Part shown: positions 43,159 through 52,920 of the stretch, piece by piece
Layout of the letters: each line of letters opens with the position of its first letter
How positions within the stretch are numbered: position 1 is the stretch's first letter
Assembly (NCBI RefSeq): GCF_049671445.1
Contig: NZ_JBATUX010000064.1
Coordinates: 1 to 64,000, forward strand
Direction of reading: 5' to 3'
Source of the DNA: Paenisporosarcina sp049671445
Lineage (GTDB): Bacteria; Bacillota; Bacilli; Bacillales_A; Planococcaceae
DNA: 64,000 nucleotides
Notes under the pieces: generated by a model
Databases searched by the model: none
Seen by the model: only the letters and a program-made list of their open reading frames with translations
What the model was told of the DNA's origin: nothing
Made by a program: the position numbers and the translations under genes

Positions 43159-44982
43159 ATGAATCGAGAAGAACGTAATAAACGTCAACAGAATATTAGG
43201 AATTTTTCAATTATTGCTCATATCGATCACGGTAAATCAACTTTAGCCGATCGTATATTAGAACAAACGAAAGCATTGACTTCAAGAGAAATGAAAGCAC
43301 AACTTCTCGATTCAATGGATTTAGAACGTGAACGCGGAATTACCATTAAGCTGAATGCCGTTCAATTGATTTATCGAGCAAAAGATGGCGAAGATTATAC
43401 ATTACATTTAATTGATACACCTGGACACGTCGACTTTACGTATGAAGTATCTAGAAGTTTGGCTGCTTGTGAAGGGGCTATTCTAGTCGTTGATGCTGCC
43501 CAAGGTATCGAAGCACAAACATTAGCTAACGTTTATTTGGCTTTAGATAATGACTTAGAAATTTTACCTGTCATTAATAAAATTGATTTACCCGCAGCTG
43601 ATCCAGAGCGTGTCCGTGCAGAAATTGAAGAAGTGATCGGTTTAGATGCTTCTGAAGCCGTACTAGCATCAGCTAAAGCTGGGATTGGTATCGAAGACAT
43701 TCTAGAGCAAATTGTTGAAAAAGTGCCTGCACCAACGGGTGACCCTGAGGCACCATTAAAAGCACTTATTTTTGATTCTCTTTATGATCCATACCGCGGA
43801 GTAATTGCTTATATTCGTGTAATGGAAGGTACGGTTCGTCCTGGAGACAAAATCCTTATGATGGCTACTGGTAAGGAATTCGAAGTAATTGAAGCGGGTG
43901 TGTTTACACCAAAAGCAACTCTTCGTGACGAATTAACAGTGGGAGACGTAGGATTCTTAACTGCTGCAATTAAAAATGTAGGGGATACACGTGTTGGGGA
44001 TACCATTACTAGTGCCGTAAACCCTGCAACAGAATCATTACCGGGATATCGAAGACTGAATCCAATGGTTTACTGTGGTTTATACCCAATCGATACATCT
44101 AAATATAATGACTTACGAGATGCACTTGAAAAGCTTGAACTAAATGATGCAGCTTTGCAATTTGAGCCTGAATCGTCTCAAGCTCTTGGTTTTGGTTACC
44201 GTTGTGGATTCTTAGGACTTCTTCATATGGAAATCATCCAAGAACGTTTAGAACGTGAATTCAATATCGACTTAATCACAACCGCACCAAGTGTTATTTA
44301 CGATGTTCATATGACAGACGGTGAAATTAAAAAAGTGGACAACCCATCTATGATGCCTGAACCACAAAAAATTGACCGTATTGAAGAACCATATGTGAAA
44401 TCAACTATTATGGTACCGAATGATTACGTTGGTGTCGTAATGGAACTTTGTCAAAAGAAACGCGGCAATTTCATGACGATGGATTATATTGATAAAACGC
44501 GAGTGAGCATTATTTATGAAATTCCTCTTTCAGAAGTGGTTTATGATTTCTTCGATCAATTGAAGTCAGGTACAAAAGGCTATGCTTCATTTGATTATGA
44601 ATTAATCGGATACAAACCTTCTAAACTTGTGAAGATGGATATCTTGTTAAATGCAGAACAAGTGGATGCTTTAAGTTTCATCGTGCATAATGACTTTGCT
44701 TATGAGCGTGGGAAAATTATTGTTGAGAAATTAAAGAAATTGATTCCGAGACAACAGTTTGAAGTGCCAATCCAAGCTGCTATTGGTCAAAAAATTGTTG
44801 CACGTTCGACAATAAGCGCTATTCGAAAAAATGTTCTTGCTAAATGTTATGGTGGAGATATTTCACGTAAACGTAAACTTCTTGATAAACAAAAAGAAGG
44901 TAAGAAGCGAATGAAACAAGTTGGGTCAGTTGAAGTTCCTCAAGAAGCATTTATGGCTGTCTTGAAAATGGACGAAGATTGA
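43159..44982 (+). CDS. lepA: Elongation factor 4 (LepA)
   Basis: Ribosome-bound GTPase linked to back-translocation and 30S biogenesis. The 607-residue protein has G1 AHIDHGKST, DTPGHVDFTYE (G3), NKIDLPAADPERV (G4), EF-G-like domains, and the LepA-specific C-terminal domain ending in ISRKRKLLDKQKEGKKRM. ATG 43159 follows TTAGGAGTG; the longer frame from 43111 overlaps the promoter. Confidence 0.97.
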   Translation: MNREERNKRQQNIRNFSIIAHIDHGKSTLADRILEQTKALTSREMKAQLLDSMDLERERGITIKLNAVQLIYRAKDGEDYTLHLIDTPGHVDFTYEVSRSLAACEGAILVVDAAQGIEAQTLANVYLALDNDLEILPVINKIDLPAADPERVRAEIEEVIGLDASEAVLASAKAGIGIEDILEQIVEKVPAPTGDPEAPLKALIFDSLYDPYRGVIAYIRVMEGTVRPGDKILMMATGKEFEVIEAGVFTPKATLRDELTVGDVGFLTAAIKNVGDTRVGDTITSAVNPATESLPGYRRLNPMVYCGLYPIDTSKYNDLRDALEKLELNDAALQFEPESSQALGFGYRCGFLGLLHMEIIQERLEREFNIDLITTAPSVIYDVHMTDGEIKKVDNPSMMPEPQKIDRIEEPYVKSTIMVPNDYVGVVMELCQKKRGNFMTMDYIDKTRVSIIYEIPLSEVVYDFFDQLKSGTKGYASFDYELIGYKPSKLVKMDILLNAEQVDALSFIVHNDFAYERGKIIVEKLKKLIPRQQFEVPIQAAIGQKIVARSTISAIRKNVLAKCYGGDISRKRKLLDKQKEGKKRMKQVGSVEVPQEAFMAVLKMDED

Positions 44983-45050
44983 TACTCATATAGTTATGAA
45001 TTGGGGGCTACTAGTTGGCCTCCTTTTTCTATAAGAAAGAAGGAATTTAA

Positions 45051-46190
45051 ATGATCAAGGGAGCATACATTCACATTCCTTTTTGTCATCAAATTTGTCA
45101 TTACTGCGATTTCAATAAAGTGTTCTTTAAAAATCAACCCGTAGACGAATATATTGAAACGCTTGGAATGGAAATGGAAATGTTTGTTGAAAAGTATCGC
45201 GATCACTTACATATTGAAACTATTTTTCTAGGTGGAGGTACACCTACTGCACTGAGTGCCCCACAACTACAACGTCTTTTTGAGCTTATAAAGCAGCATC
45301 TACCCCAACTCCATCTTCAAGAATTTACGAGCGAAGCAAATCCTGATGAGTTAACCTATGAAAAATTAGTCGTCATGAAAAACAACGGAATCAATCGCTT
45401 AAGTTTAGGTGTTCAAAGTTTTGATGAAGACATTTTAAATCGTTTAGGACGTACTCATTCAAATGAACATGTTTACAAAACCATTCAAATGGCAAAAGAT
45501 ATAGGATTTACGAATATCAGTATCGATTTAATGTATGGTTTACCGGGTCAAACGATGGAACAGTGGAAACATACATTAGAAAAAGCACTCGAACTTGATT
45601 TGCCTCACTACTCCGCCTATTCATTAATAGTAGAACCGAAAACGGTTTTCTATAATTTAATGACGAAAGGCAAATTGATTTTACCTGGAGAAGATTTAGA
45701 AGCGGATATGTATGAAGTATTAATGGATGCAATGGAATCTAAAGGCATTCATCAATATGAAATCAGTAATTTTGCGCAGCCAGGATATCATTCCATGCAC
45801 AATAACTTGTATTGGGACAATGTTTCTTACGCTGGTTTCGGTGCCGGTGCGCACGGCTATGCTAGAGGCAATCGTTATGCCAATATCGGACCAATCAAAA
45901 AGTATATGGACGCAGTTACATCTGGAGATTTCCCTATTAATTCAACTCACGAAGTTTCTCCTATAGAAAGCATGGAAGAAGAAATGTTCTTAGGCTTGCG
46001 AAAAGTGGATGGAGTCAATAAGCATCATTTTCAAGAAAAATTCGGTGTATCCATCGAAGATGTCTATGGACAAGTCCTTTCGAAGTATTTGAATAATGGT
46101 TCTATGCAGACTACAAATGAAGCGGTTGCGTTAACTAAAAGAGGAAGATTTATTGGGAATGAAATTTTTCAATCTTTTTTAATTGAATAA
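45051..46190 (+). CDS. hemW: Heme chaperone HemW (radical SAM)
   Basis: Binds heme and delivers it to respiratory enzymes. The 379-residue protein has the radical SAM cluster CHQICHYCDF (CxxxCxxCxF), which marks HemW; true coproporphyrinogen oxidase HemN has a further cysteine. It continues with LGGGTPTAL and the HemN_C domain with HNNLYWDN. ATG 45051 follows AGAAGGAA. It sits between lepA and hrcA as in B. subtilis. Older annotation as HemN is less likely. Confidence 0.93.
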   Translation: MIKGAYIHIPFCHQICHYCDFNKVFFKNQPVDEYIETLGMEMEMFVEKYRDHLHIETIFLGGGTPTALSAPQLQRLFELIKQHLPQLHLQEFTSEANPDELTYEKLVVMKNNGINRLSLGVQSFDEDILNRLGRTHSNEHVYKTIQMAKDIGFTNISIDLMYGLPGQTMEQWKHTLEKALELDLPHYSAYSLIVEPKTVFYNLMTKGKLILPGEDLEADMYEVLMDAMESKGIHQYEISNFAQPGYHSMHNNLYWDNVSYAGFGAGAHGYARGNRYANIGPIKKYMDAVTSGDFPINSTHEVSPIESMEEEMFLGLRKVDGVNKHHFQEKFGVSIEDVYGQVLSKYLNNGSMQTTNEAVALTKRGRFIGNEIFQSFLIE

Positions 46191-46242
46191 GTAATCGTAT
46201 TCGTTGACTTTTGTCTATGGATTTGATAATTTATGTATAGTA

Positions 46243-46269
46243 TTAGCACTCGCAAGAGATGAGTGCTAA
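46243..46269 (+). promoter_or_regulatory. CIRCE operator of the hrcA-grpE-dnaK operon
   Basis: Exact match to the consensus TTAGCACTC-N9-GAGTGCTAA (46243-46251 and 46261-46269). HrcA binds it and represses class I heat-shock genes. A TATAGT overlaps its left edge (46236-46241), which fits operator-over-promoter control. Confidence 0.97.
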
Positions 46270-46283
46270 CAGAGGTGATAAAT

Positions 46284-47318
46284 ATGTTAACGAACCGACA
46301 ATTGCTAATTCTACAAGTAACAGTAGATGATTTTATTCAAACTGCTCAGCCTGTAGGATCAAGGCAACTTTCCAAAAAAGAGGAAGTTTCATTTAGTCCA
46401 GCTACTATTCGTAATGAAATGGCGGATTTAGAAGAGATGGGTTATTTGGAAAAAACGCATACGTCGTCAGGTCGAATTCCATCTGAAAAAGGATATCGAT
46501 TTTATGTTGATCATTTACTTACGCCTCAACTTGCATCATCCGAAGACATGCAACAAATTCAATCAGTTTTTCAAGAGAGAATTACAGAGACCGAACAAGT
46601 AATTCAGAAAACGGCCAAAATATTGTCCGATTTAACGAGTTACACGTCAATTCTCCTTGGTCCTGATGTGCGTAAGCATCGCGTCAAACGATTTTCGATT
46701 GTGCCATTGTCGAATGATTCGGCTGTTGCCATCATCATTACAGACTCAGGTCATGTTGAAAATCGGTTATTCCAATTACCACAAGGGTTAACCGCATCTG
46801 ATATTGAAAAAATGGTTAACATTTTAAATGAACAGCTGACCGGTGTTCACTTACATGAACTTCAACGTGCTCTTGAAAAAGAAACGGCCGCTTTATTAAA
46901 ACAACATATCGGTCGATACGGTGAACTCATGTCTTCATTTGGGGCAGCAATTACAAGTCCTCAGGAAGAAAAAGTATTCTACGGCGGCAAATCCAAACTG
47001 TTGCATCATCCTGAATTTAAAGACATGCATAAAGCACGTGGATTAATTACGATGATGGATCAAGCAAACCAAATTTCAACTTTGTTTTCACCGAATCAAG
47101 CGGGTATTCATATTCGTATTGGTTCTGAAAATACCCTTTTGGAAATGGAAGACTGTAGTGTTATTACAGCATCCTATTCAATAGGGGAAGAACAAATGGG
47201 TTCGATTGCAATTATTGGACCAACTAGAATGGATTATCGACGAGTAGTCACTTTATTAGATGTCATGAGTGGCGATTTGTCTCGTGAGTTAACACGGATA
47301 TTGCGTGGTTCACGATAA
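46284..47318 (+). CDS. hrcA: Heat-inducible transcription repressor HrcA
   Basis: Binds CIRCE with help from GroEL. The 344-residue protein has the winged-helix N-terminus (LTNRQLLILQ, PVGSRQL, SPATIRNEMADLEEMGYL, SSGRIPS) and the GAF-like C-terminal part ending GPTRMDYRRVVTLLD. ATG 46284 follows AGAGGTG; seven codons upstream in frame overlap the CIRCE. It represses its own operon. Confidence 0.96.
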   Translation: MLTNRQLLILQVTVDDFIQTAQPVGSRQLSKKEEVSFSPATIRNEMADLEEMGYLEKTHTSSGRIPSEKGYRFYVDHLLTPQLASSEDMQQIQSVFQERITETEQVIQKTAKILSDLTSYTSILLGPDVRKHRVKRFSIVPLSNDSAVAIIITDSGHVENRLFQLPQGLTASDIEKMVNILNEQLTGVHLHELQRALEKETAALLKQHIGRYGELMSSFGAAITSPQEEKVFYGGKSKLLHHPEFKDMHKARGLITMMDQANQISTLFSPNQAGIHIRIGSENTLLEMEDCSVITASYSIGEEQMGSIAIIGPTRMDYRRVVTLLDVMSGDLSRELTRILRGSR

Positions 47319-47335
47319 AGAAGGAGGAATTAAAT

Positions 47336-47908
47336 TTGTCGCAATCTGAAGAAAAAGAAGCAGTTTTAAACAACGAAGACCTGGAGTCTGCAACAAGTAA
47401 AGAAGAACAAGGTAGTTCTTCTATTGAAGAAGTTACTGTTGAACAGGGTACAGAAGAACCAAATGAACTTCAATTACTACAACAACAATTAGATGAGGAA
47501 ACAAACCGTCATTTACGTTTGCGTGCTGATTATGAAAACTTTAAACGCAGAGCGCATTTAGACCGTGAAGCGGCGGATAAATATAAAGCACAAAACTTGC
47601 TTTCAAATTTATTGCCAGTACTCGATAACTTCGAGCGTGCCATGCAAGTTGAAACGGCGTCGGAAGAATCACAATCTCTTCGTAAAGGTTTAGATATGGT
47701 TTACAAGACACTCGTGGAAGCAACTGAAAGAGAAGGCTTGCAAGTGATTGAAGCAAACGATGTAATGTTTGATCCGAATCTTCATCAAGCAGTCATGACG
47801 GAAACGGACGACACGAAAGAATCAGGTATGATTTTACAAGAGCTACAAAAAGGGTATAAATACAAAGATCGTGTACTTCGACCTTCAATGGTTAAAGTAA
47901 ACGAATAA
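47336..47908 (+). CDS. grpE: Nucleotide exchange factor GrpE
   Basis: Exchanges ADP for ATP on DnaK. The 190-residue protein has an acidic flexible start, a long helix (residues about 45-100, RLRADYENFKRRAHLDR) and the beta wing with FDPNLHQAVM and LQKGYKYKDRVLRPSMVKV. TTG 47336 follows AAGGAGGA. It lies 17 nt after hrcA in the heat-shock operon. Confidence 0.96.
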   Translation: MSQSEEKEAVLNNEDLESATSKEEQGSSSIEEVTVEQGTEEPNELQLLQQQLDEETNRHLRLRADYENFKRRAHLDREAADKYKAQNLLSNLLPVLDNFERAMQVETASEESQSLRKGLDMVYKTLVEATEREGLQVIEANDVMFDPNLHQAVMTETDDTKESGMILQELQKGYKYKDRVLRPSMVKVNE

Positions 47909-47943
47909 CATAAACTTTTAAACCTATTAGGAGGAAATTATAA

Positions 47944-49776
47944 ATGAGTAAAATTATCGGTATTGACTTAGGAACAACAAATTCATGTGTAGCAGTTCTT
48001 GAAGGTGGAGAACCAAAAGTAATTCCAAATCCAGAAGGTAACCGTACAACACCATCTGTTGTAGCATTTAAAAATGGCGAACGCCAAGTAGGGGAAGTAG
48101 CTAAGCGTCAATCAATTACAAACCCAAACACAATTCAATCGGTTAAACGTCATATGGGTACAGACCATAAAGTAAAAGCTGAAGATAAAGAATACACACC
48201 TCAAGAAGTTTCTGCTATGATTCTTCAATACTTAAAAGGCTACGCTGAAGATTACTTAGGTGAAAAAGTAACAAGAGCTGTTATTACTGTTCCTGCTTAT
48301 TTCAACGATGCTGAACGTCAAGCAACTAAAGACGCTGGTCGTATTGCAGGTCTTGAAGTAGAACGTATCATCAACGAACCAACTGCAGCTGCGCTTGCAT
48401 ATGGTTTAGATAAAATGGACCAAGACCAAACAATTTTAGTTTATGACCTTGGTGGCGGTACGTTTGACGTATCAATTTTAGAACTTGGTGATGGTGTATT
48501 TGAAGTTAAATCAACTGCCGGCGATAACCGTCTTGGTGGAGATGACTTTGACCAATTACTAATGGATTATTTCGTAACTGAATTTAAAAAAGATAACGGT
48601 GTTGATTTATCTAAAGATAAAATGGCGATGCAACGTTTGAAAGATGCTGCTGAAAAAGCGAAAAAAGACCTTTCAGGTGTAACTTCAACTCAAGTTTCAT
48701 TACCATTTATCACTGCTGGTGAATCAGGTCCCCTTCACTTAGAAATTACATTAAGCCGCACGAAATTTGATGAATTAACGGCTTCTTTGGTTGAACGTAC
48801 AATGGTACCAACTCGCCAAGCGTTAAAAGATGCAGATTTAACACCTGCACAAATCGACAAAGTAATTTTAGTTGGTGGATCTACTCGTATTCCAGCGGTA
48901 CAAGAAGCAATCAAAAAAGAAACAGGTAAAGATCCACATCGTGGTGTTAACCCTGATGAAGTAGTAGCAATGGGTGCAGCAGTTCAAGGTGGAGTATTAA
49001 CTGGAGATGTTAAAGATGTTGTTCTTCTTGACGTAACTCCACTTTCACTTGGTATTGAAACAATGGGTAACGTGTTTACAAAATTAATCGAGCGTAACAC
49101 GACAATTCCTACATCTAAATCTCAAACATTCTCAACAGCTGCTGATAACCAACCAGCAGTAGACATTCACGTTCTTCAAGGTGAACGTCCAATGTCAACT
49201 GATAACAAAACATTAGGTCGCTTCCAATTAGCGGATATCCCACCAGCACAACGTGGTGTTCCACAAATTGAGGTAACATTTGATATTGATAAAAACGGTA
49301 TTGTAACTGTTAAAGCGAAAGATTTAGGAACTCAAAAAGAACAAAATATCGTGATTCAATCGAACACGGCTTTAACTGACGAAGAAATTGATCGCATGGT
49401 TAAAGAAGCTGAAGCTAATGCTGATGCAGATAAAGCTCGTAAAGAAGAAGCTGAATTGAAAAATGAAGCGGATCAAATGGTCTTCATGACTGAAAAAACA
49501 TTAAAAGATCTTGAAGGTAAAGTTACTGAAGAAGAACAAAAACAAGCTGAAGATGCTAAAGCTGAATTATCAGCAGCACTTGAAGCAGGAAACTTAGAAG
49601 ACATTCGTACGAAAAAAGACAAATTGAATGAAATCGTTCAAGCGTTGACAATGAAAATGTACGAACAAGCAGCAGCAGAAGCTCAGGCAGCTGAAGGTGC
49701 TGAAGGTTCAAAAACAGATGATGGCGTTGTAGACGCTGAATTTGAAGAAGTTAACGACGACGAAGTTAAAAAGTAA
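47944..49776 (+). CDS. dnaK: Chaperone DnaK (Hsp70)
   Basis: ATP-driven folding chaperone. The 610-residue protein has the ATPase signatures IDLGTTNSCVAV, DLGGGTFDVSILE and VGGSTRIPAVQEA, the linker DVVLLDVTPLSLGIET, and the substrate-binding and lid domains with a DD/E-rich tail. ATG 47944 follows TAGGAGGA. Codon choice is highly regular, as expected for an abundant protein. Confidence 0.98.
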   Translation: MSKIIGIDLGTTNSCVAVLEGGEPKVIPNPEGNRTTPSVVAFKNGERQVGEVAKRQSITNPNTIQSVKRHMGTDHKVKAEDKEYTPQEVSAMILQYLKGYAEDYLGEKVTRAVITVPAYFNDAERQATKDAGRIAGLEVERIINEPTAAALAYGLDKMDQDQTILVYDLGGGTFDVSILELGDGVFEVKSTAGDNRLGGDDFDQLLMDYFVTEFKKDNGVDLSKDKMAMQRLKDAAEKAKKDLSGVTSTQVSLPFITAGESGPLHLEITLSRTKFDELTASLVERTMVPTRQALKDADLTPAQIDKVILVGGSTRIPAVQEAIKKETGKDPHRGVNPDEVVAMGAAVQGGVLTGDVKDVVLLDVTPLSLGIETMGNVFTKLIERNTTIPTSKSQTFSTAADNQPAVDIHVLQGERPMSTDNKTLGRFQLADIPPAQRGVPQIEVTFDIDKNGIVTVKAKDLGTQKEQNIVIQSNTALTDEEIDRMVKEAEANADADKARKEEAELKNEADQMVFMTEKTLKDLEGKVTEEEQKQAEDAKAELSAALEAGNLEDIRTKKDKLNEIVQALTMKMYEQAAAEAQAAEGAEGSKTDDGVVDAEFEEVNDDEVKK

Positions 49777-49799
49777 TTTCTACTATTACAACCGAAAAG

Positions 49800-49832
49800 T
49801 CAAAGCCTGGATTTCCAGCTTTGGCTTTTTCA
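49800..49832 (+). terminator. Terminator of the hrcA-grpE-dnaK operon
   Basis: Imperfect stem around AAGCCTGG / CCAGCTT followed by GGC and a T run. Confidence 0.6.
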
Positions 49833-49838
49833 ATGTCT

Positions 49839-49868
49839 TTGGCATTGAAGATAACTGCGTGTTACAAT
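49839..49868 (+). promoter_or_regulatory. Promoter of dnaJ
   Basis: TTGGCA at 49839-49844, an 18-bp spacer and TACAAT at 49863-49868. No CIRCE is present, so dnaJ-prmA-rsmE may be partly free of HrcA. Confidence 0.55.
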
Positions 49869-49982
49869 ATAACGTATCGTGCATTTATGGCTCGCAGTAG
49901 TATCAACATTAAAAATAAAAACAAATGGTTGCGACTAAATTAGTTAGCGACATGAATGAAAGTTTGAGCAGGAGTGTGACGG

Positions 49983-51107
49983 ATGAATAAAAGAGATTAT
50001 TATGAGGTACTTGGACTAACGAAAAGTGCTTCCAAAGAAGAAATAAAAAAAGCTTATCGAAAATTGTCGAAACAATTCCATCCCGATATCAACAAAGAAG
50101 CGGATGCAGTTGATAAATTTAAAGAAATCGCAGAAGCATATGAAGTACTTAGCGATGATCAAAAGAAAGCACAATACGACCAATTCGGTCATGCTAATCC
50201 GAACCAAGGATTTGGTGGATTCGGTGGTGGCGGTGCTGATGGTTTTGGTTTTGAAGATATCTTTAGTTCATTCTTTGGTGGTGGAGGTTCTCGAAGACGT
50301 GACCCAAATGCACCACGTAAAGGCGAAGACCTACAATATTCCATGACAATTGATTTTATGGATGCAGTTTTTGGGAAAGAAACAGAAATTGAAATTCCTA
50401 GAGATGAAACGTGTGAAACGTGTAAAGGAAATGGTGCCAAACCTGGTACAACTCCTGAAACATGTCATCACTGTCAAGGGACAGGTCAACTAAACGTGAC
50501 ACAAGACACACCGTTTGGCCGTATGGTTAATCGCCGTGCTTGTCATCATTGTCAAGGTTCAGGGAAACTTATTAAAGAAAAATGTGTTACTTGTCATGGG
50601 CAAGGTAAAGTCACAAAACGCAAAAAAATCAAAGTTACCATTCCTGCAGGTGTGGATGACGGACAACAATTGCGTGTTACAGGACAAGGTGAACCAGGTA
50701 AAAATGGTGGACCTTCTGGCGACCTGTATGTTGTATTCCGCGTAAAAGCTCATGAGCGTTTTGAACGTGACGGAGATGACATTTATTTCGAATTGAAATT
50801 GACTTTCCCACAAGCATCATTAGGAGATGAAATTGAAGTACCTACGGTTAATGGTAAAGTGAAATTAAAAATTCCAGCGGGTACGCAATCTGGAACGACT
50901 TTCCGTTTAAAAGGAAAAGGTGTAAAAAATGTTCATGGATACGGCACAGGTGATCAACATGTAGTAGTAAAAGTGATGACACCAGCCAAACTAACCGAAA
51001 AACAAAAACAACTACTGCGTGATTTTGCTGAAATAAGCGGCGATATTCCGGAAGAACAAGGTAGTTCATTATTTGATAAAATTAAACGCACAATTAAAGG
51101 TGATTAA
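49983..51107 (+). CDS. dnaJ: Chaperone DnaJ (Hsp40)
   Basis: Stimulates the DnaK ATPase and delivers substrates. The 374-residue type I protein has the J domain with HPD (QFHPDINKE) in the first 70 residues, a Gly/Phe stretch (QGFGGFGGG), four zinc repeats (CETCKGNG, CHHCQGTG, CHHCQGSG, CVTCHGQG) and two C-terminal beta domains. ATG 49983 follows CAGGAGTG. prmA follows. Confidence 0.97.
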   Translation: MNKRDYYEVLGLTKSASKEEIKKAYRKLSKQFHPDINKEADAVDKFKEIAEAYEVLSDDQKKAQYDQFGHANPNQGFGGFGGGGADGFGFEDIFSSFFGGGGSRRRDPNAPRKGEDLQYSMTIDFMDAVFGKETEIEIPRDETCETCKGNGAKPGTTPETCHHCQGTGQLNVTQDTPFGRMVNRRACHHCQGSGKLIKEKCVTCHGQGKVTKRKKIKVTIPAGVDDGQQLRVTGQGEPGKNGGPSGDLYVVFRVKAHERFERDGDDIYFELKLTFPQASLGDEIEVPTVNGKVKLKIPAGTQSGTTFRLKGKGVKNVHGYGTGDQHVVVKVMTPAKLTEKQKQLLRDFAEISGDIPEEQGSSLFDKIKRTIKGD

Positions 51108-51120
51108 GGGGTTGACGCAG

Positions 51121-52068
51121 GTGAAATGGTCAGAGCTTTCTATTCATACGACACATGAAGCAGTAGAAGCAGTTTCGAATGTTTTGCACGAAGCAGGAGC
51201 GAGTGGAGTAGTTATTGAGGATTCAATGGAATTTGCACGTGAACGTCAAGATATGTTCGGTGAAATTTATGCATTAGATCCAAATGATTTCCCAGCTAAA
51301 GGAGTTATTCTTAAAGCTTATTTACCTGTTACTAGTTTTTTAGGTGAAACCGTAGAAGAAGTGAAGCTCGCGATCAAAAACCTTAGCAACTATGGTATCA
51401 ACGTTGGAGAAAATGAAATCGCTATTAGTGAAGTGAACGAAGAAGACTGGGCGACTGCGTGGAAAAAATACTATCACCCAGTAAAAATTTCAGAACGTTT
51501 TACAATTGTACCTACTTGGGAAACCTATGAGCCAGTGTCTACTGATGAACTAATTATTGAACTTGATCCAGGAATGGCGTTTGGAACAGGTACTCATCCT
51601 ACGACAGTTATGTGTTTACAAGCACTTGAAAAGACAGTCAAATCAGATGACTACGTAACGGACGTGGGTACCGGTTCAGGTGTATTGGCTATAGGAGCTG
51701 CATTACTAGGAGCTAAACATGTGCACGCACTTGATTTAGACGAAGTAGCAGTGCGTTCTGCAGAAATTAATGTCCAATTAAATAAAGTCCAGCATATTGC
51801 AAATGTTGTTCATGGCAACTTACTTGATAGTGTAGAACAACAATCTGACATTGTAGTTGCAAATATACTTGCTGAAATCATCATGTCATTTACAAATGAT
51901 GCATTCCAAGTCGTGAAAGAAGGCGGAATGTTTATCACTTCTGGTATTATTGGAGCGAAAAAAGAGGATGTTAAGCAATCACTTGAAGCAGCAGGATTCA
52001 TTATTGTAGAAGTAATGATGATGGAAGACTGGGTTACCATTATTTCAAAAAAACCGGAAAAGGAATAA
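51121..52068 (+). CDS. prmA: Ribosomal protein L11 methyltransferase
   Basis: SAM enzyme that trimethylates L11. The 315-residue protein begins KWSELSIHTTHEAVEAVSN, has DPGMAFGTGTHPTT, motif I VTDVGTGSGVLAIGAA and VVANILAEI. GTG 51121 gives the family N-terminus; TTG 51112, three codons upstream, has an equally fair site (AAGGTGATTAAGGGG) and cannot be excluded. Frames starting inside dnaJ are artefacts. Confidence 0.94.
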   Translation: MKWSELSIHTTHEAVEAVSNVLHEAGASGVVIEDSMEFARERQDMFGEIYALDPNDFPAKGVILKAYLPVTSFLGETVEEVKLAIKNLSNYGINVGENEIAISEVNEEDWATAWKKYYHPVKISERFTIVPTWETYEPVSTDELIIELDPGMAFGTGTHPTTVMCLQALEKTVKSDDYVTDVGTGSGVLAIGAALLGAKHVHALDLDEVAVRSAEINVQLNKVQHIANVVHGNLLDSVEQQSDIVVANILAEIIMSFTNDAFQVVKEGGMFITSGIIGAKKEDVKQSLEAAGFIIVEVMMMEDWVTIISKKPEKE

Positions 52069-52073
52069 GGTCG

Positions 52074-52811
52074 ATGCAAAGATATTTTATTCCCGAGCCA
52101 TTTAGTGATGGCATTTCAGTTATTTCAGGTGATGACGCCAAACACATTCAAAAAGTGATGCGCATGCAAGTAGGCAACACGATAATTGCTGTGTCTGAAG
52201 GTCAAGCTTTTGAGGCAACTATTGATGCTTTTGACGGTCAAGATGTCCGTATAAAAAAATCATCTGATTCTTTACGTTCAAATGAATTGCCAAAAAAGAT
52301 TACCATTTGTTGTGGATTGCCAAAAGGTGAAAAATTAGACTTGATTACGCAAAAAGCAACTGAACTTGGCATGCATGAATTGATTCTCTTTGAAGGTGAA
52401 CGTTCTATTGTGAAATGGGATGCTCAAAAAGGAAGCAAGAAGCAACAGCGCTTGCAAAAAATTGCAAAAGAAGCTGCAGAACAATCACATCGAAATGTCG
52501 TGCCTAATATCCATGATATTTTATCTTTTAAAGAGCTTCTTAAGCACTCTTCGAAATATGATGTATTGTTTGTGGCTGATGAAGAAGATGCAAAACTTGA
52601 AAAAAGAACTAGGTTTGTTGAAATGTTATCGAAAATTGAGGACAAACAATCCATTCTTGTCGTATTCGGTCCAGAAGGCGGTCTATCTAGAAAAGAAATA
52701 GATGCTTTAATGAGTAATGGTTTCCATTCTATTTCTCTTGGGCCAAGAATACTGAGAGCGGAGACAGCACCACTTTATGTGCTTTCAGCAATGTCTTATC
52801 AATTTGAATAA
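52074..52811 (+). CDS. rsmE: 16S rRNA (uracil1498-N3)-methyltransferase
   Basis: Methylates U1498 of 16S rRNA. The 245-residue SPOUT enzyme has KITICCGLPKGEKLD, QKATELGMHE, KEAAEQSHRN, and the knotted SAM site GPEGGLSRKE with LGPRILRAETAP. ATG 52074 starts 5 nt after the prmA stop. In B. subtilis mtaB follows; here deoC does. Confidence 0.95.
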   Translation: MQRYFIPEPFSDGISVISGDDAKHIQKVMRMQVGNTIIAVSEGQAFEATIDAFDGQDVRIKKSSDSLRSNELPKKITICCGLPKGEKLDLITQKATELGMHELILFEGERSIVKWDAQKGSKKQQRLQKIAKEAAEQSHRNVVPNIHDILSFKELLKHSSKYDVLFVADEEDAKLEKRTRFVEMLSKIEDKQSILVVFGPEGGLSRKEIDALMSNGFHSISLGPRILRAETAPLYVLSAMSYQFE

Positions 52812-52819
52812 AATCTAGT

Positions 52820-52854
52820 TATCCAGTGCATTCTTTGTGTACTGGATTTTTTTA
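52820..52854 (+). terminator. Terminator of rsmE
   Basis: ATCCAGTGCA / TGTACTGGAT hairpin with a T run. Confidence 0.85.
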
Positions 52855-52920
52855 ATGAAAAGAAACGTGAATCATGGTAAAATGAAGAGGTACGGACAAC
52901 TTCCGAAAGGGTGAACCCAT

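Noticed and set aside
49927..49953. GTTGCGAC motif upstream of dnaJ as another array copy
   Set aside because: One imperfect palindrome without periodic neighbours or head module.
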